From Okapia johnstoni (taxonomy: Eukaryota > Chordata > Mammalia > Artiodactyla > Giraffidae), in assembly GCA_024291935.2 (NCBI GenBank), contig CM044309.1, positions 95,381,628 through 95,445,627 of the forward strand: 64,000 nt of DNA, in the 5' to 3' direction. Position 1 is the first letter of the stretch. Every line of letters starts with the position of its first letter. Below the pieces are notes generated by a model that searched no databases, had not been told where the DNA came from, and worked only from the letters and a program-made list of their open reading frames with translations. This document shows, in pieces, positions 43,366 through 55,039 of this stretch. The translations under genes and the position numbers were made by a program.

Positions 43366-43465
43366 AGTATAATGGAAGAAGTGTCCCACTGGGAGTTAAG
43401 AGATGCAGGCTTTAGTTACTCCTGATTCTGACTGAGTTTCCCCAAATGTAAACTGGGCACCATAG
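43366..43465 (+). mobile_element. MIR 5' half
   Basis: 'gcacagtataatggaag', 'gagttaagagatgcaggc', 'ctgagtttccccaaatg' in MIR order. Confidence 0.55.
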
Positions 43466-43560
43466 AAGTTTCCCATGAAAGTGCAGAGTTATTTATTCTT
43501 TCACTTAACAAGTATTTATTGAGCACAACTATAAGCCAGGAAAAGCACTGTTTTAGAGAC

Positions 43561-43738
43561 TATGTACGCCTGAATCCCAGCTCCACCACTGATGAGTTAC
43601 AAACACAGGTACATTTCTCCATGTATACAATGGTACCTCCCCTCCTAGGTTTATTATGAGAATTAAATACATAAAACATATTAATCTGTTTATGGCACTT
43701 ACGGTAAACACTGAACAAGTGTTAGGCATTATCAATAT
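43561..43738 (+). mobile_element. MIR nested in the L2-like repeat
   Basis: 'cctgaatcccagctccacc', 'tttctccatgtatacaatgg', 'gagaattaaatac', 'aagtgttaggcattatc' follow MIR order. Confidence 0.6.
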
Positions 43739-43767
43739 TATTTTTAGTGGTTACTAGAGATACAAGG

Positions 43768-43978
43768 GGCCTCTCTAGTGGCTCATGGGTAAAGAAACTG
43801 CCTGCAATACAGGAGACTCGGGCCCAGTCCCTGTGTCGTGAAATTCCCTGGAGGAAGGCATGGCTACCCACTCCAGTATTCTTGCTTGGAGAATCCCATG
43901 GGCAGAAGCGCCTGGCAGGCTACAGTCCATAGGGTTGCAAAGAGTCAGAAATGACTGAGTGACTAAGCAGCAGCGACA
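43768..43978 (+). mobile_element. Bov-tA SINE
   Basis: Complete plus-strand copy: 'gggcctctctagtggctc', 'aattccctggaggaagg', 'gagtgactaagcagcagc'. Confidence 0.92.
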
Positions 43979-44050
43979 GCGGAAATAAAAGGTGAAAATA
44001 CACAGCCTCTATCCTCAGGATGCTTACAATCTATCATGAGGCAGTTATGG

Positions 44051-44638
44051 GAACAGAGGAGAATCAATCACGTAATTCTTACAATAGAAAGCCACTTAGG
44101 AATAGGGTAGAGGCGAATTCTCTCACCGGAATCAGTTGGAGAAATTGAAGCTACTTCATTCTTCCAAAGTTACATTTGAATCCATATGTAAATATATACC
44201 ATTACATTCTGTCTTCTCCTTGAAAAACTGAACATTTTGCATACCAATGAAAATGTCAGAAATTTTTATAATAAGAGTTGAAATCATAAGACACAATGTG
44301 TAACTTAGAACCCTTGTTATTATCTAGAAGCACAATTCAAATTCACTTGAGCACAAAAAAAATTAATTGCCTCATGTAATGGAGAAATCAGAGTTCAACT
44401 GGCTTAACAAGGTCAATTTCTCCCCTCTCTCTATCTGTCCGTTTCCCTCTCTCTTTATTCTGTGTGTGCATCACTGTCAGGCCTGATCTCCACCTGGGTT
44501 GGAACCAGGAACCTCCAGGCCCCAGGAATCTCCAGTGAGCAGTGCCAACAGTGCCAGTACAAAACTCATCTTCTTCACTGGCTCTAGCAAAAGCCCCAGT
44601 GTGACTCTCATGGACCTAACTTGGGTCTCAAATCCATC
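44051..44638. other. No recognisable feature
   Basis: About 590 bp. A CT-rich patch lies at 44420-44460. Nothing assigned. Confidence 0.4.
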
Positions 44639-44647
44639 CCTGAACCC

Positions 44648-45093
44648 GCTGTTGTTGTTCAGTCACTAAGTCATAGCCGACTCTTTGTGACCCCATGGAC
44701 TGTAGCACGCCAGGTTTCCCTTCCTTCACCATTTCCCAGAGCTTTCTCAAGCTCATATCCATTAAGTCAATGATGGCATCCAACCATCTCATCTTCTGTT
44801 GCCCTCTTCTCCTCCTGCCTCCAATCTTTCCCAGCATCAGGGCTTTTTCCAATCAGTCAGCTCTTCGCATCAGGTGGCCAAAGTATCGAAGCTTCAGCTT
44901 CAGCATCAGTCCTTCCAATGAATATTCAGGACTGCTTTCCTTTCAGATTGACTGGTTTGATCTCCTTGCTGTCCAAGGGATTCTCAAGAGTCTTCTCCAG
45001 CACCACAGATTGAGAGCGTAAATTCTTCGGCACGCAGTCTTCCTTATGGTCCAAATGTCACATCTATACATGACTACTGGAAAAGCCATAGCT
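44648..45093 (-). mobile_element. BovB LINE 3'-end fragment with 9-bp target duplication
   Basis: Reverse-oriented, ~445 bp: 'gttcagtcactaagtcat', 'caatgatggcatccaacc', 'caccacagattgagagcg'. Flanked by 'cctgaaccc' at 44639-44647 and 45094-45102. One of few BovB copies here with visible target repeats. Confidence 0.93.
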
Positions 45094-45102
45094 CCTGAAC
45101 CC

Positions 45103-45535
45103 ATAGCTGGATGGAATACTCAACTATATTTTAATAATTTTTTTTTACATTTTCAGCTTTAGTTCGTTATGTCAAGAGCCTAATACAAGATTAACTAACT
45201 AAATTCTTTCCTACATTTATTGATTACTGTTTAGATCACATATTTATTTTAGTGGGTAGATAGTTGCTTTATCTTTCAAATTTCTCATATCTGTGGCTCA
45301 CAGATAAGGTAACATTCAACTTCTGGCAAAATCTCACCAACATTTTGTTGTAATTTCCCTAGACTGTTCAGTTTGAACAGGCCTGTGGAGGATCCTTTCA
45401 GCGTAGATTTTCCTATCCTTTCTGCTTTGACAGTAGACACAACTTAAGAGTATTCCCAAAAGAACTGGAATCATATGTTTGACATTTTCAGTGTAATCTG
45501 GGAGAAAGTGTTTAGCTTGCCTATTATCATCCCCT
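45103..45535. other. No recognisable feature
   Basis: About 430 bp, AT-rich, unassigned. Confidence 0.4.
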
Positions 45536-45545
45536 AAGTGACAAT

Positions 45546-45788
45546 GGGGGTTTCTCAGGTGGCCCTAGTAGTAAAGAACCTGCCTGCCAATGCAGGAGAC
45601 TCAAGAGATGTGGGTTTAATCCCTGGGTCAGGAAGATCCCCTGGAGGAGGGCATGGCAACCCACTGCAGTATTCTTGCCAGGAGAATCCCATGGACAGAG
45701 GAGCCTGGCCGGCTACAGTCCATGGGCAGGCTATAGTCCATGGGGTCAAAAAGAGCTGGACACGACTAAAAGAACTTAGCATGCATGC
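45546..45788 (+). mobile_element. Bov-tA SINE with internal duplication and 10-bp target repeat
   Basis: Complete copy with 'aagtgacaat' at 45536-45545 and 45789-45798. An 18-bp-period duplication repeats 'ggctacagtccatgg' (45711-45725) as 'ggctatagtccatgg' (45729-45743). Confidence 0.94.
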
Positions 45789-45897
45789 AAGTGACAATCA
45801 CTTTTCTGTTGTTTTGCTTTTACCAAAATGAAATGGCATTATAAGAAATATATTTTGAGCATTGAAAAGGCTGTTCTTTAATAATTAGGAGCTTGTG

Positions 45898-46070
45898 AGA
45901 CTTTCCTGGTGGTCCAGCGGTTAAGACGTCACCTTCTAATGCAGGAGGTGGGAGGGTTCAGTCCCTGGTTGGGGAGATAAGATACCACATGTCTCAAGGC
46001 CAAAAAACCAGAGCATAAAACAGAAGCAATGTTGAAGCAAACTCAGTAAAGGTTTTAAAAATGATCCACA
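45898..46070 (+). mobile_element. CHR-2-type SINE
   Basis: 'gactttcctggtggtccagc', 'gttcagtccctggttgggg', 'caaggccaaaaaacc', A-rich 3' part. Somewhat diverged. Confidence 0.83.
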
Positions 46071-48124
46071 TCAAAATATACATATAATAATTGGTAGATT
46101 GTAAGCGGTTTCTGTTTTCACAAGATCCCTCAAGACAAAGTATTTGGAAAAGCCCAGATCAACATAAGGTGTAGGAAATGCATGCAGCGAAAGCTACCCA
46201 CAGACACCAGGTAGAGAACAGAGGGGAGCCACAAACCAAGCAAGCTCCATTTCATTTTATTTTCTTACTCTTACAAATGATATCACCATGAAAGCTTTTT
46301 GTTAGTTTGCTTAAGAGTCTTTATTTTCAGCTTCTATCATTAACACCATTCTTATGTGTTACATCTATTATAAAAATATTATAAAGATGATTTGTAATAT
46401 TTAAATCGTATCATGGGAGATAACAAGTACAAAACAATGAGTGACTAAAGTAAAGCTAGAACTAGGGGTCTGCAGTGTGCTTGAGAATTCAACACATGAG
46501 CATTTATTGGCCTAGAGAGGAGCATGGTCCTGAGGGAGGGAGACAGAGCCCTGGGTGCTAGGAATTGGGGAGGATATTTAGGATGGGGGAAGATTCTGTA
46601 AATAACTTGATATGGTAGTATATCAGGGCTGCAAGGAAAGTGTCGATGAAAAGGGAGTGTTTAGAAATACAGAAGTGGGGGAGAACGGTCCAGGGGGTAA
46701 CAGGAGGACAAACACACCCAGAAAGGCTTCCTGCCTAGAAGAGTGTATGGAATCAGAGAATCTGCCTGAGCAATTATCCTGACAGTGCTTAGCACAGAGT
46801 CTACCAGGCTCATACTTGGGACCCAAGGCTCATAGCACACCCTGGAGTTATTTCAAAAAGTTCAGGAATCCAGAGATGAGCCAATCATGATAAGCTGATG
46901 GAATAAATATCTTCTTCCACTTGTACCATTTTTTAAAATACATTGATTCTGTTGTGAATACTTAGATGCAAATTCATTTAAAAGTGTAGTGAATTGATTT
47001 AAAAATATCACGCGGCTGTTCTTTTATATGTATATGTCTGAATTAAAACGAGTCCTTATTACTCTGAAAGGTTGGAAGTTTGGGTCTAGATAATGTGAAT
47101 TGTTGGTGATTCCTGAGACAGGCCATAATTATATGTGACAGCATCATTTTTTGGAAGCTTGATCTGTCAGTAATGGATCAGACGAATTGAAACACCGGGA
47201 GAAATTCACACGAGCCAATCCAAAAAGCCCTGAGCAACTTATCTCAGTCTCACAAGGCTATACGTTGCCTAAACAAATTGTCTTTTTCTGAAATTTCCTC
47301 TCTGCTTCCTAAAGAAAACAGGGTTCTCAAGTATCCAGCAACATTTAAAACAGCAAGCTTGGGGGTTTTTTTTCCTTCTTTTTTCTGACCATACAATTGT
47401 TCCCGTATCAGAAAAAAAGAGACCTGCTTCTCAGTATGGTCAGAGCCATGCTCTTTCCTCCCTAAAGTGTGTGTCAGTCTTAACTTTCTAGAACTCTGCT
47501 GGGAAAGCAGTCTACAGCAGGCTCAGACTATGGCACTCGTGGCCCCCTAGTGGGGCGACAGTATTTTCAAGCAGAAATCAGGTTGGCTGGGAATGAACGC
47601 AAACAAAATAATAAACCACAGTAGGTAAGTAGAAAAATCCCTGAGATGTAATGAAATCTCTTCTGTAAAAATCCCATCCTGCAAAAAACATGCAAATGAC
47701 AGCAAAAAAAAAACAACTCAAGTTCAGACAATGAGGCTGAATACAGAGAATCTGAACTCGGAGACAGTAGGAATTAAAATTTAAATAAAATAATCAACAA
47801 AGATCAGAAGAGCAACATCAATGTGGTTATCTGGTCTAAAGACAGCTGACAAAACTGCCATCATCATGAGGGGATGGGGCGTCCTTTCCCAAAGGGCTGG
47901 CGGCCCAAGCTGTGATGCTCACAGCATCTCCAGGCCCTCCCTGTCAGCACAGAGGTGTTCTGCCTGTGGCGTCACCACGCCAGATGCTCTGCTTGCTCTG
48001 CACTGGAACTTGCAGGGGAGAAGGATGTTTCATTTGGTTAGTCCCAGACTGACCACTTTTAGAATATTACCATCTTCCAGAATTTTAGCACCCTCTTAAC
48101 CTCAATGGTACAAACGAACTGCTT
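46071..48124. other. Repeat-poor stretch, no gene recognised
   Basis: About 2.05 kb with no confident transposon. It includes a GC-richer patch at 47870-48020 in an open frame (47821-48099) without recognisable domain. Candidate for conserved non-coding sequence. Confidence 0.4.
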
Positions 48125-48134
48125 ATTGTGATAC

Positions 48135-48352
48135 TTGGTGGTGTGGTGGTTTGGTCGGTAAATCATCTCTGCCTTGTGTGACCCCACGGCCTGTAGCCTG
48201 CCAGGCTCCTCTGTCCCTGGGAGTTCTTGGGCAAGAATATTGGAGTGGGCTGCCATTTCCTTCTCCAGGGGATCTTCCTGACCTGGGGATCGAACCCTGG
48301 TCTCGTTCATTGCAGGTGGATTCTTTACCGACTGAGCAACCAGGAAAGCCCC
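48135..48352 (-). mobile_element. Bov-tA SINE with 10-bp target duplication
   Basis: Minus-strand copy ending 'gcaaccaggaaagcccc'. Flanks 'attgtgatac' (48125-48134) and 'attgtgatgc' (48353-48362) differ at one base. Confidence 0.93.
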
Positions 48353-48390
48353 ATTGTGATGCCTAGGCTTGTTCTTTTCTGTGTGCTAAT

Positions 48391-48598
48391 TGCTGTTTAG
48401 TTGCTAAGTTGTGTCTGACTCTTTGCAACCTCGTGGACTGTAGCCTGACAGGCTCCTCTGTCCATGGGATTTCCCAAGCAAGAATACTGGAGTGGGGTGC
48501 TATTTCCTTCTCCAGGGGATCATCTCCACCCAGGGACAAACCTGGGTCTCTTGCATTGGCAGGCAGGTGCTTTCCCGCTGAGCCACATAGGAAACCCT
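48391..48598 (-). mobile_element. Bov-tA SINE with 11-bp target duplication
   Basis: Minus-strand copy ending 'gagccacataggaaaccc'. Perfect repeat 'tgtgtgctaat' at 48380-48390 and 48599-48609. It lies 38 bp from the previous Bov-tA, same orientation, with separate target repeats, so the two inserted independently. Confidence 0.94.
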
Positions 48599-48609
48599 TG
48601 TGTGCTAAT

Positions 48610-49551
48610 CAATCCCTTCCTTAATTGTTTAGGTGAGCCCTAGTACAAAGCACCTTAAGAATTTTGTTGACTCACTGATCATCACCAAGCTTGCCCTACA
48701 CTCCAAAGAGCATTAACTCATGAAGCTCAGGACTACAAGTCAGCTGGCAGAGAAATGTCGTTAAATTCTTCATCTGTCTCCCCACCCCACATTTCCTCTA
48801 CTCTCCCTGGAAACCTAGTCTTCACATCCAGAATCCTGTGCCCCCCAGGAAGAGATAGAAAACCATCCTGCTAGAAAAATTAAGGAGAGGAATTGCGTAT
48901 GAACAGATAACTAATGTCAGTAATATTGGTAACGCCCCAAGCATGTTTTTATGTTGGTTGGTAGACTTATGTGTGTTTGTTATCTTATTATGTATACAAC
49001 TTAGATAAAAACATAGAAGAATCAAATGCCATATGTCAGTTACAAACTATATCTGTTGACATGAAACTCGTTCAGACTTTCTTAATGTAAAACACTTCAC
49101 AAAACATTATGCACAGTATCATCTTATTCTGTGAAAATGTATTAAAATGAGCATGCACTAAGCAAAAATAAAAAAAGAAAGGAATCCATCCTGCTGGAAT
49201 GTCCCAACCTCCCTGGTTAATTCGAAACAATAAACAATTCCCACAGTCTGGAAATTCTTCCTTATCTCTAACCTAAATCAAAAGTGGTTTTGTTCAGTCT
49301 GTTTCCCCTAATTCGTTCCTCAGCGGAGATGTATTAAAGCTGGCCATTGTTCTTTTCTGCAATAGTCCTCAGTGTCAAGGAAAAATTAAACATGCTCTTG
49401 GTCCTAAGAGCATTCTTCTCTAAAGAATCATCAACTGTTAGACCTGGAAGTGATGTTAGAAACCATATCAAAAAATTGAAAAATAAATTTAAAAAAGAAA
49501 CCATCTCAAACAACTATGGTCCCTTTTGCACCCCTCTCTCCCCAATACCTC
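48610..49551. other. No recognisable feature
   Basis: About 940 bp, unassigned. Confidence 0.4.
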
Positions 49552-49733
49552 CAACTTATGGACTGTAGCCCACCAGTCTCCTCTGTCAATGGGATTCTGC
49601 AGGCAAGAATACTGGAAAGAGTTGCCACGCCCTCCTCCAGGGGATCTTCCCAACCCAGGGATCGAACCTGTGTCTCTTATGTTCCCTGCATTGGCAGGCA
49701 GATTCTTTGCCACTAGAGCTACCTGGGAAGCCA
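49552..49733 (-). mobile_element. Bov-tA SINE lacking its 3' end
   Basis: Minus-strand copy that begins abruptly inside the Bov-A tail ('cttatggactgtagccc') and ends 'gctacctgggaagcc'. Loss of the 3' end is unusual for a retrotransposed SINE and implies a later deletion. Confidence 0.88.
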
Positions 49734-49737
49734 AAAT

Positions 49738-49815
49738 ACAAAGAAACTGAAGCCCAGAGAGGTTAGGAGACCTGTCCCTGAACACATGGTGAGCTTATCA
49801 AGTTTTACCACCACA
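49738..49815 (-). mobile_element. MIR-like fragment
   Basis: 'gaaactgaagcccagagagg' and 'gagacctgtccctgaacac' match the reverse MIR core. Confidence 0.6.
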
Positions 49816-50099
49816 GTGCATATTTTTCTCCTGGTTCCTTTAACATTTCATTTTGTATTTTTCAACCACAAACTCTGAAGTACTTTTGTAAGTAACAGTC
49901 TCTCCCCAGGTGATCACAAATCCTAAAGCACAAAGAGGCTCCCAGAGATGAGGAAAGTGAGCCAAAGAGTAAGGTATGGCAGTAACTTTGGCAAATGGAA
50001 TCTCTCAAGCCTGGTTGAAAGCAGCAGTCTTGTAGGGTGGTGATTATCCCTGAGTTTTCAAATCAAGAACCTGAGAATCAAGGATGGGGGTAAAGGACA

Positions 50100-50335
50100 G
50101 TTAGGGAGTTTGAGATGGACATGTACACACTGTATTTAAAATGGATAACCAACAAGGACCTACTGTATAGCGCAGGGAACTCTGCTCAATGTTATGTGAC
50201 AGCCTGGATGGGAGGGAAGTTTGGGGGAGAATGGATACATGTATACCTATGGCTGAGTTCCTTTGCTGTGCACCTGAAACTATCACAATATTGTTAATTA
50301 GCTATACTCCAATATAAAATAAAAAGTTTAAAAAA
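50100..50335 (+). mobile_element. L1 3' end
   Basis: 'aatggataaccaacaagg', 'ctactgtatagcgcagg', 'cctttgctgtgcacctg', 'agctatactccaatata'. Plus-strand L1 3' UTR, 5' truncated. Confidence 0.88.
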
Positions 50336-51244
50336 GAACAGGAAGAAACTAAGAATCAGAGTTGCTAAACGTCTCATCCACAGGCTTCCAGCAGGTGAGA
50401 ATGCAGCCAAATTCTGAACCTTGCTCCATCTCCAGAGTCTGCTTGGCTGTCATGAAAAACAAGAAAGAACTGAAGGTAAGTTTCAAAATTAGTAGAGCGT
50501 TTTTTCAAAAGTGTTACAACATTTTGCTTGCATTTAAGCTTCTACATGAAATGCTTGAAGTCTTCTTCATGTGGAAGCTAGCCTGAATGTTGCCACGTTT
50601 AGCCTTTAAGACTGGAAAACAGAAATCATATATTTTTTAGAAGGGTGCCATAAGCAAACATGCACTGGACTACATTTTATTGGTTTGAGTGACGGTGTTA
50701 AGTACAAAAGAAACATTTTCTCCAGTGTCAGTATCCTCTGTTTGTGTTTATCACTGAACTAATTTTACTTTTTGACCACCCCACTTTTTGATTGACCCAG
50801 ATCCAGCTTCCACCATTAATGCCTTTTCTGCCATATTTCTCATAGCCTGGCTTTTGGCTTCTTGTTTTGAAAGGTCGTCTCTTATTTCTCCTCCATATGA
50901 ACACTATCATTCAAGTCTGTTTCCAATCTCTCCTCCAAATGAACAGGGTCACTATGAACTCTGATTCTACTCCCTGGGGATCTGGATTCCTGATGAGTCT
51001 GTTCTGCCAAGCTTCAGAAAATGTCTCCAGTTAGTTGACATATTGTAGTCAAGGCTCTTCTCGTTACATGGAACATAAATTCTCCGATGCTGGATCATGA
51101 AAGTAAGAGGAGCTTATCTGCAGAATGTAAGAAAATCTCACACTTTCTAAGGGCTGCAAGTAAAGCAGAATATTATGTCCAGTGTATTGTTATGCCATAT
51201 CTGTACTTACCGTTCTGCATTTAAGGCCTCAACTTGGAAAGCAA
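50336..51244. other. No recognisable feature
   Basis: About 910 bp, unassigned. 50380-50460 may be a diverged MIR. Confidence 0.35.
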
Positions 51245-51522
51245 GATCAAACCAGTCAATCTTAAAGGAAATCAACCCTGAACTTCCAATACTTTGGCCA
51301 CCTGATGTGAACAGCAGACTCATTGGAAAAGACCCTGATGCTGGGAAAGACTGAAGGCAGGAGGAGAAGAGGGTGACAGAAGATGAGATGTCTGGATAGC
51401 ATCACCAACTCAATGAATATGAATTTGGGAAAACTCCGAGAGATGGTGAGGGATAGGGAAGCCTGGCATGCTGCAGTCAATGGGATGGCGAAGAGTCATA
51501 CACAACTTGGTGACTGAACAAA
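51245..51522 (+). mobile_element. BovB LINE 3'-end fragment
   Basis: Plus-strand tail beginning 'gatcaaaccagtcaatc', then 'cattggaaaagaccctgatg', 'aaaactccgagagatgg', 'acaacttggtgactgaac'. About 280 bp. Confidence 0.9.
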
Positions 51523-51567
51523 AACAAAACAACAGTTCATCTGTTTGCTGTTTCATTTCTATCACGT

Positions 51568-51643
51568 TTGCCAAAAAAATTTGTTCAGTTTTTTTCTGTT
51601 ACATTTTATAGAAAAATCTGAACAAACTTTTTGGCCAGCCCAA
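51568..51643 (+). mobile_element. Mariner-type miniature element
   Basis: Same family as 22030-22108: left part 'gccaaaaaaatttgttcag', right end 'aaactttttggccagccc' followed by 'aata'. The left end is more decayed than the right. Confidence 0.75.
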
Positions 51644-52283
51644 TATTATGAACTTCTAGAGGGCAGTGGTGATACATGTTGTTTAAGATGGGTACCAGAG
51701 TCAAATATGTGACTTATGGGGACAGGAGATGGGAACTGAAATATGAGGCACAAAGGTGAGTCTTAATCTTTCTGGGAAGTCTTCTCTTCTCACCGGTCTC
51801 TTTTCATTTCTGTCTCTTTCTCCCATGGTATCTCTGCACCTTCTTTACCATCTCTCAGCACCATTATTATTTCTTCAACATGTCTTAGCATCTTCATCTT
51901 TCTCTCTCCAAGCAGGTTTCCTATCCTTGTGGAGGCCCCATATGGGGGCCCTTAATCCCTGAGTCAATCAACTCAAAGCTCCAGGGTTCAAAAACAATCA
52001 ACAACAGTCTCTCTTTCTCTTACTCCAGTTCTCAGGAGGGAATCTGGCCAGTGGACAGCCAGAGAAACAGGTAGTCTGGGCTGACAGCCCCTCCCTGGTT
52101 TATAAGCCACAGTGGGAATGGATGAGGAAAGTGACAGGTGTTGCCTGGGGCTGCTCCAACCAGAGGTTGTGAGTAGAGTAGCTTCTCCAGAAAGAACCAG
52201 AGCAACTTAGTCCAGTAAATGTATCTGGTGCATCCCCTTGCACGTGCAATTCTAAGGGTGTGAGTGCACATCTGATATACTCA
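51644..52283. other. No recognisable feature
   Basis: About 640 bp, pyrimidine-rich left half, unassigned. Confidence 0.4.
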
Positions 52284-52491
52284 GTATGTTAGTCGCTCAG
52301 TTGTGTCCAACTCTTTGCAATCCCATGGACCATAGCCCACCAGGGTCCTCTGTCCATGGGATTTCCCAGGCAAGAATACTGGAGTGGATTGCCATTTCCT
52401 CCTCCAGGGGACCTTCCCGGCTCAGGGATCAAACCTGCATCTTCTGTGTTGGCAGGTGGATTCTTTACCACTGGGTCACCAGGGAAGCCCA
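52284..52491 (-). mobile_element. Bov-tA SINE
   Basis: Complete minus-strand copy, close to consensus ('gtatgttagtcgctcag' to 'ggtcaccagggaagccc'). Confidence 0.93.
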
Positions 52492-52611
52492 CATGATAAT
52501 GAATTAGAAGAGTTGAATGCCTGGGTCAGAAAATAAATACCACAGGAGTCCAGAAGAGTAATCAGTAGTCTCGGAAGGAGTAAGGCATGTGCCAAGCTAA
52601 GTGCAGGATTC

Positions 52612-52808
52612 AGCAAATTTTTTTCGGTATAGGACCAGATAGTAAATACTTAAGGCTTTGTGAGTTGTAAGGTTTCTGTTGTGGTTACTCAATTTTGCCA
52701 TTGTAGTGTGAAAGTAGCCAAAACAATACATAAACAAATGAGCATTCTTGGGTTCCAATAAAACTGTATAACATAGACAATCAGTGAACCTGATTTGATG
52801 CATGGCCA
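52612..52808 (+). mobile_element. hAT-Charlie-like DNA transposon fragment
   Basis: 'aggaccagatagtaaatac', 'aggctttgtgagttgtaag', 'caattttgccattgtagtg', 'ggttccaataaaactgta'. It matches a common mammalian non-autonomous DNA transposon I remember with ends 'caggggtcggcaaact', which are decayed here. Confidence 0.6.
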
Positions 52809-52822
52809 TAGATAACTGCTAC

Positions 52823-53006
52823 GGATTGAATGCTTGTGTCCTCGCACAATTCATATGTTGAGGCTCCAACTTCCAGTACGGCTATATTTGGGGATGAGAC
52901 CTCTAAGGAAATAATCAATGTTAAATGAAGTTGTAAAGGGTGGGGTCGTGATCCAAGAGGATTAGTGTCCTTATAAGAAGAGACACAAGACAGTGCTCTC
53001 TCAATT
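52823..53006 (+). mobile_element. MLT/MaLR-like LTR 5' part
   Basis: 'ctacggattgaatgcttg', 'caattcatatgttgaggc', 'agtgtccttataagaag'. Same family type as the split LTR at 9102-9831. The 3' half is missing. Confidence 0.6.
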
Positions 53007-54342
53007 TCTATTCTTGCAAAATACTTAAGCCTTGGGTAGCTTTACAGGTCACTTCTATCTATTAAAAAAACATAATCCTTATATTATTTAAATTGTTTAA
53101 AGCATAGAAAACCATGGGAAGCTATCCAACCTCACTCTGTGAGGATGGTATAATTCTGATGCCCATTCCAGGTGAACGAGAATACCAAAAAATTCTGATC
53201 AAAATAGCTTATGAAAATCCTAATTAAAACTTTAGCAAATTAACTTCTGCCATTAATTAAAGAGCACTATTTATGATTCAACTATGTTTAACCTCAGAAT
53301 AGAAAAATGATTTAATATAAGGAAATGTATTCAGGTTATTCACTATAATAACATATTACAAATGAAACTACATAAAATGACCTTGCTAAATCCCAAAAAC
53401 ACTTTGTAAATTAAATACTTAGTCCTAATTAAAATTTACCATTTGCTAGAAATAGAAGCAGCTTACTAAAACTGACAAAGGATATAATATAGAAATATAT
53501 CACAGATGTGTTACTCAAAAGTGAAATATTAGAATCGTTCACATTAAAATTATGAGCTGAACAATGGTACCTGCTAATAATACTTCTAATCCACACTACT
53601 TGCTGTACCTTCACATTCCAATATTTATTCATAGAGAGACAATAGTATCATTATGCAGATGATATGATTATCTGTCTAAAAATATCTTAAATAACTGAGC
53701 AACTACTAGAACTAATAAATGTAATGTAATGTAATAATGTACTAGATTTAAGATATAAGCCCAGAGTTGTCCTATATGGAGACGATAATTAGAAACAGGA
53801 ACAGAGAAATAATCTTTTCACAATTGCATACAAAGAAGCAACATGTTTAGAATTTATCTTTAAAGCATGTGAGAAATATAGACAGGAATTAAAACTTTAC
53901 TGGAGGATATTTTTTTAAATAGAGGAAGTGAGAAATTTTCAAATTCTAATGATACCAACTTCCTTAAAGCAATTCATAAAGTCAATAAAATCTCAGCTAA
54001 AATTCCCTTAAGATTTATTTGCAGCATCTGACAAAATTTTAAAATTTTTCTGGAAAAGAAAATATATAAGAAAAGCCAAGATATCTTGGAAAAAAGAACA
54101 CTAAGTGGAATTTGACCTACTAGTTTTCAAAGCTTACTATGAAAAAAATACTGCAAAGTTGTAATTTGAATAGGACAATAGTGGAAGAGATGTAGAAAAC
54201 TATAAATGAACCAGAAGAGATATCCAGAAACGGAGCCACATATATATGAAAATTTAGACTATGATAAAGATGGTATTCAAAATTACTGGAAGGTATAATA
54301 CTCAAGTGATATTGAGACAACTAGCAACTCATTTGGAAAAGT

Positions 54343-54550
54343 TGAATTCCTTGGTGGTTCAGATGATAAACAATCTGCCTGCATTGAAGGAGACCCGGGC
54401 TCAATCTCTGGGTCTGGACGATCCCCTGGAGAAGGGAATGGAAACCCACTCCAGTATTCTTGCTGGAGAATTCCATGGACAGAGGTGCCTAGCAGGCTAT
54501 AATCCATGGGGTTCCAAAGAGTAGGACACAACTGAATGATTAACACACTA

Positions 54551-54586
<36 letters not shown>
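54343..54586 (+). mobile_element. Bov-tA SINE followed by (TG)n
   Basis: 'gaattccttggtggttcag', 'ggagacccgggctcaatc', 'gaatgattaacac', then a TG microsatellite (54551-54586). Confidence 0.92.
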
Positions 54587-54587
<1 letters not shown>

Positions 54588-54711
54588 TTTAATGTGATCA
54601 GTTTATGGAAATAGTATGGGACCAGTCAGGGAGGTGCCAGTCATAAAAATATAATTCCAAAAATTTTAAATTAATTTTTTTAATTATAAAATATCTGAGT
54701 AGTAAAGAATA

Positions 54712-54937
54712 GAGCTTCCTAGGTGGTGCTAGTGATTAAAGAATCCACCTGCCAATGCAGGAGACGTAAAAGATGCAGGTTCAATCCCTGAGTCAGAAAG
54801 ATCCCCTGGAGGAGGAAATGGCAACCCACTCCAGTATTCTTGCCTGGAGCATCCCCATGGACAGAGGAGCCTGGCAGGCTACAGTCCATAGAGTTGCAGA
54901 GTCTGACACGACTGAAGTGACTTAGCATGCACACACC
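54712..54937 (+). mobile_element. Bov-tA SINE with target duplication
   Basis: Head 'agcttcctaggtggtgc', tail 'gacttagcatgcacacacc'. Repeat 'tagtaaagaa' at 54700-54709 and 54938-54947, extended to 11 of 12 matches. Confidence 0.93.
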
Positions 54938-55039
54938 TAGTAAAGAACATACTTTACCCAAAGAGAGGTCTGGTCTTTGCCTCAGCTCCTGGGAGGTAAC
55001 CTTGAAGCCCTTCAAATTTTCTCAGTGATTGGAGTGTCC

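Larger units (their letters stand above)
43495..44050 (+). mobile_element. Old L2-like tail, interrupted by a MIR and a Bov-tA
   Basis: 'aagtatttattgagcacaac' and 'taagccaggaaaagcactg' (43495-43560) appear to resume at 43752 ('ctagagatacaag') and after the Bov-tA at 43979 ('cagcctctatcctcagg', 'cttacaatctatcatgag'). Together they form one old element. The family name is tentative. Confidence 0.4.
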
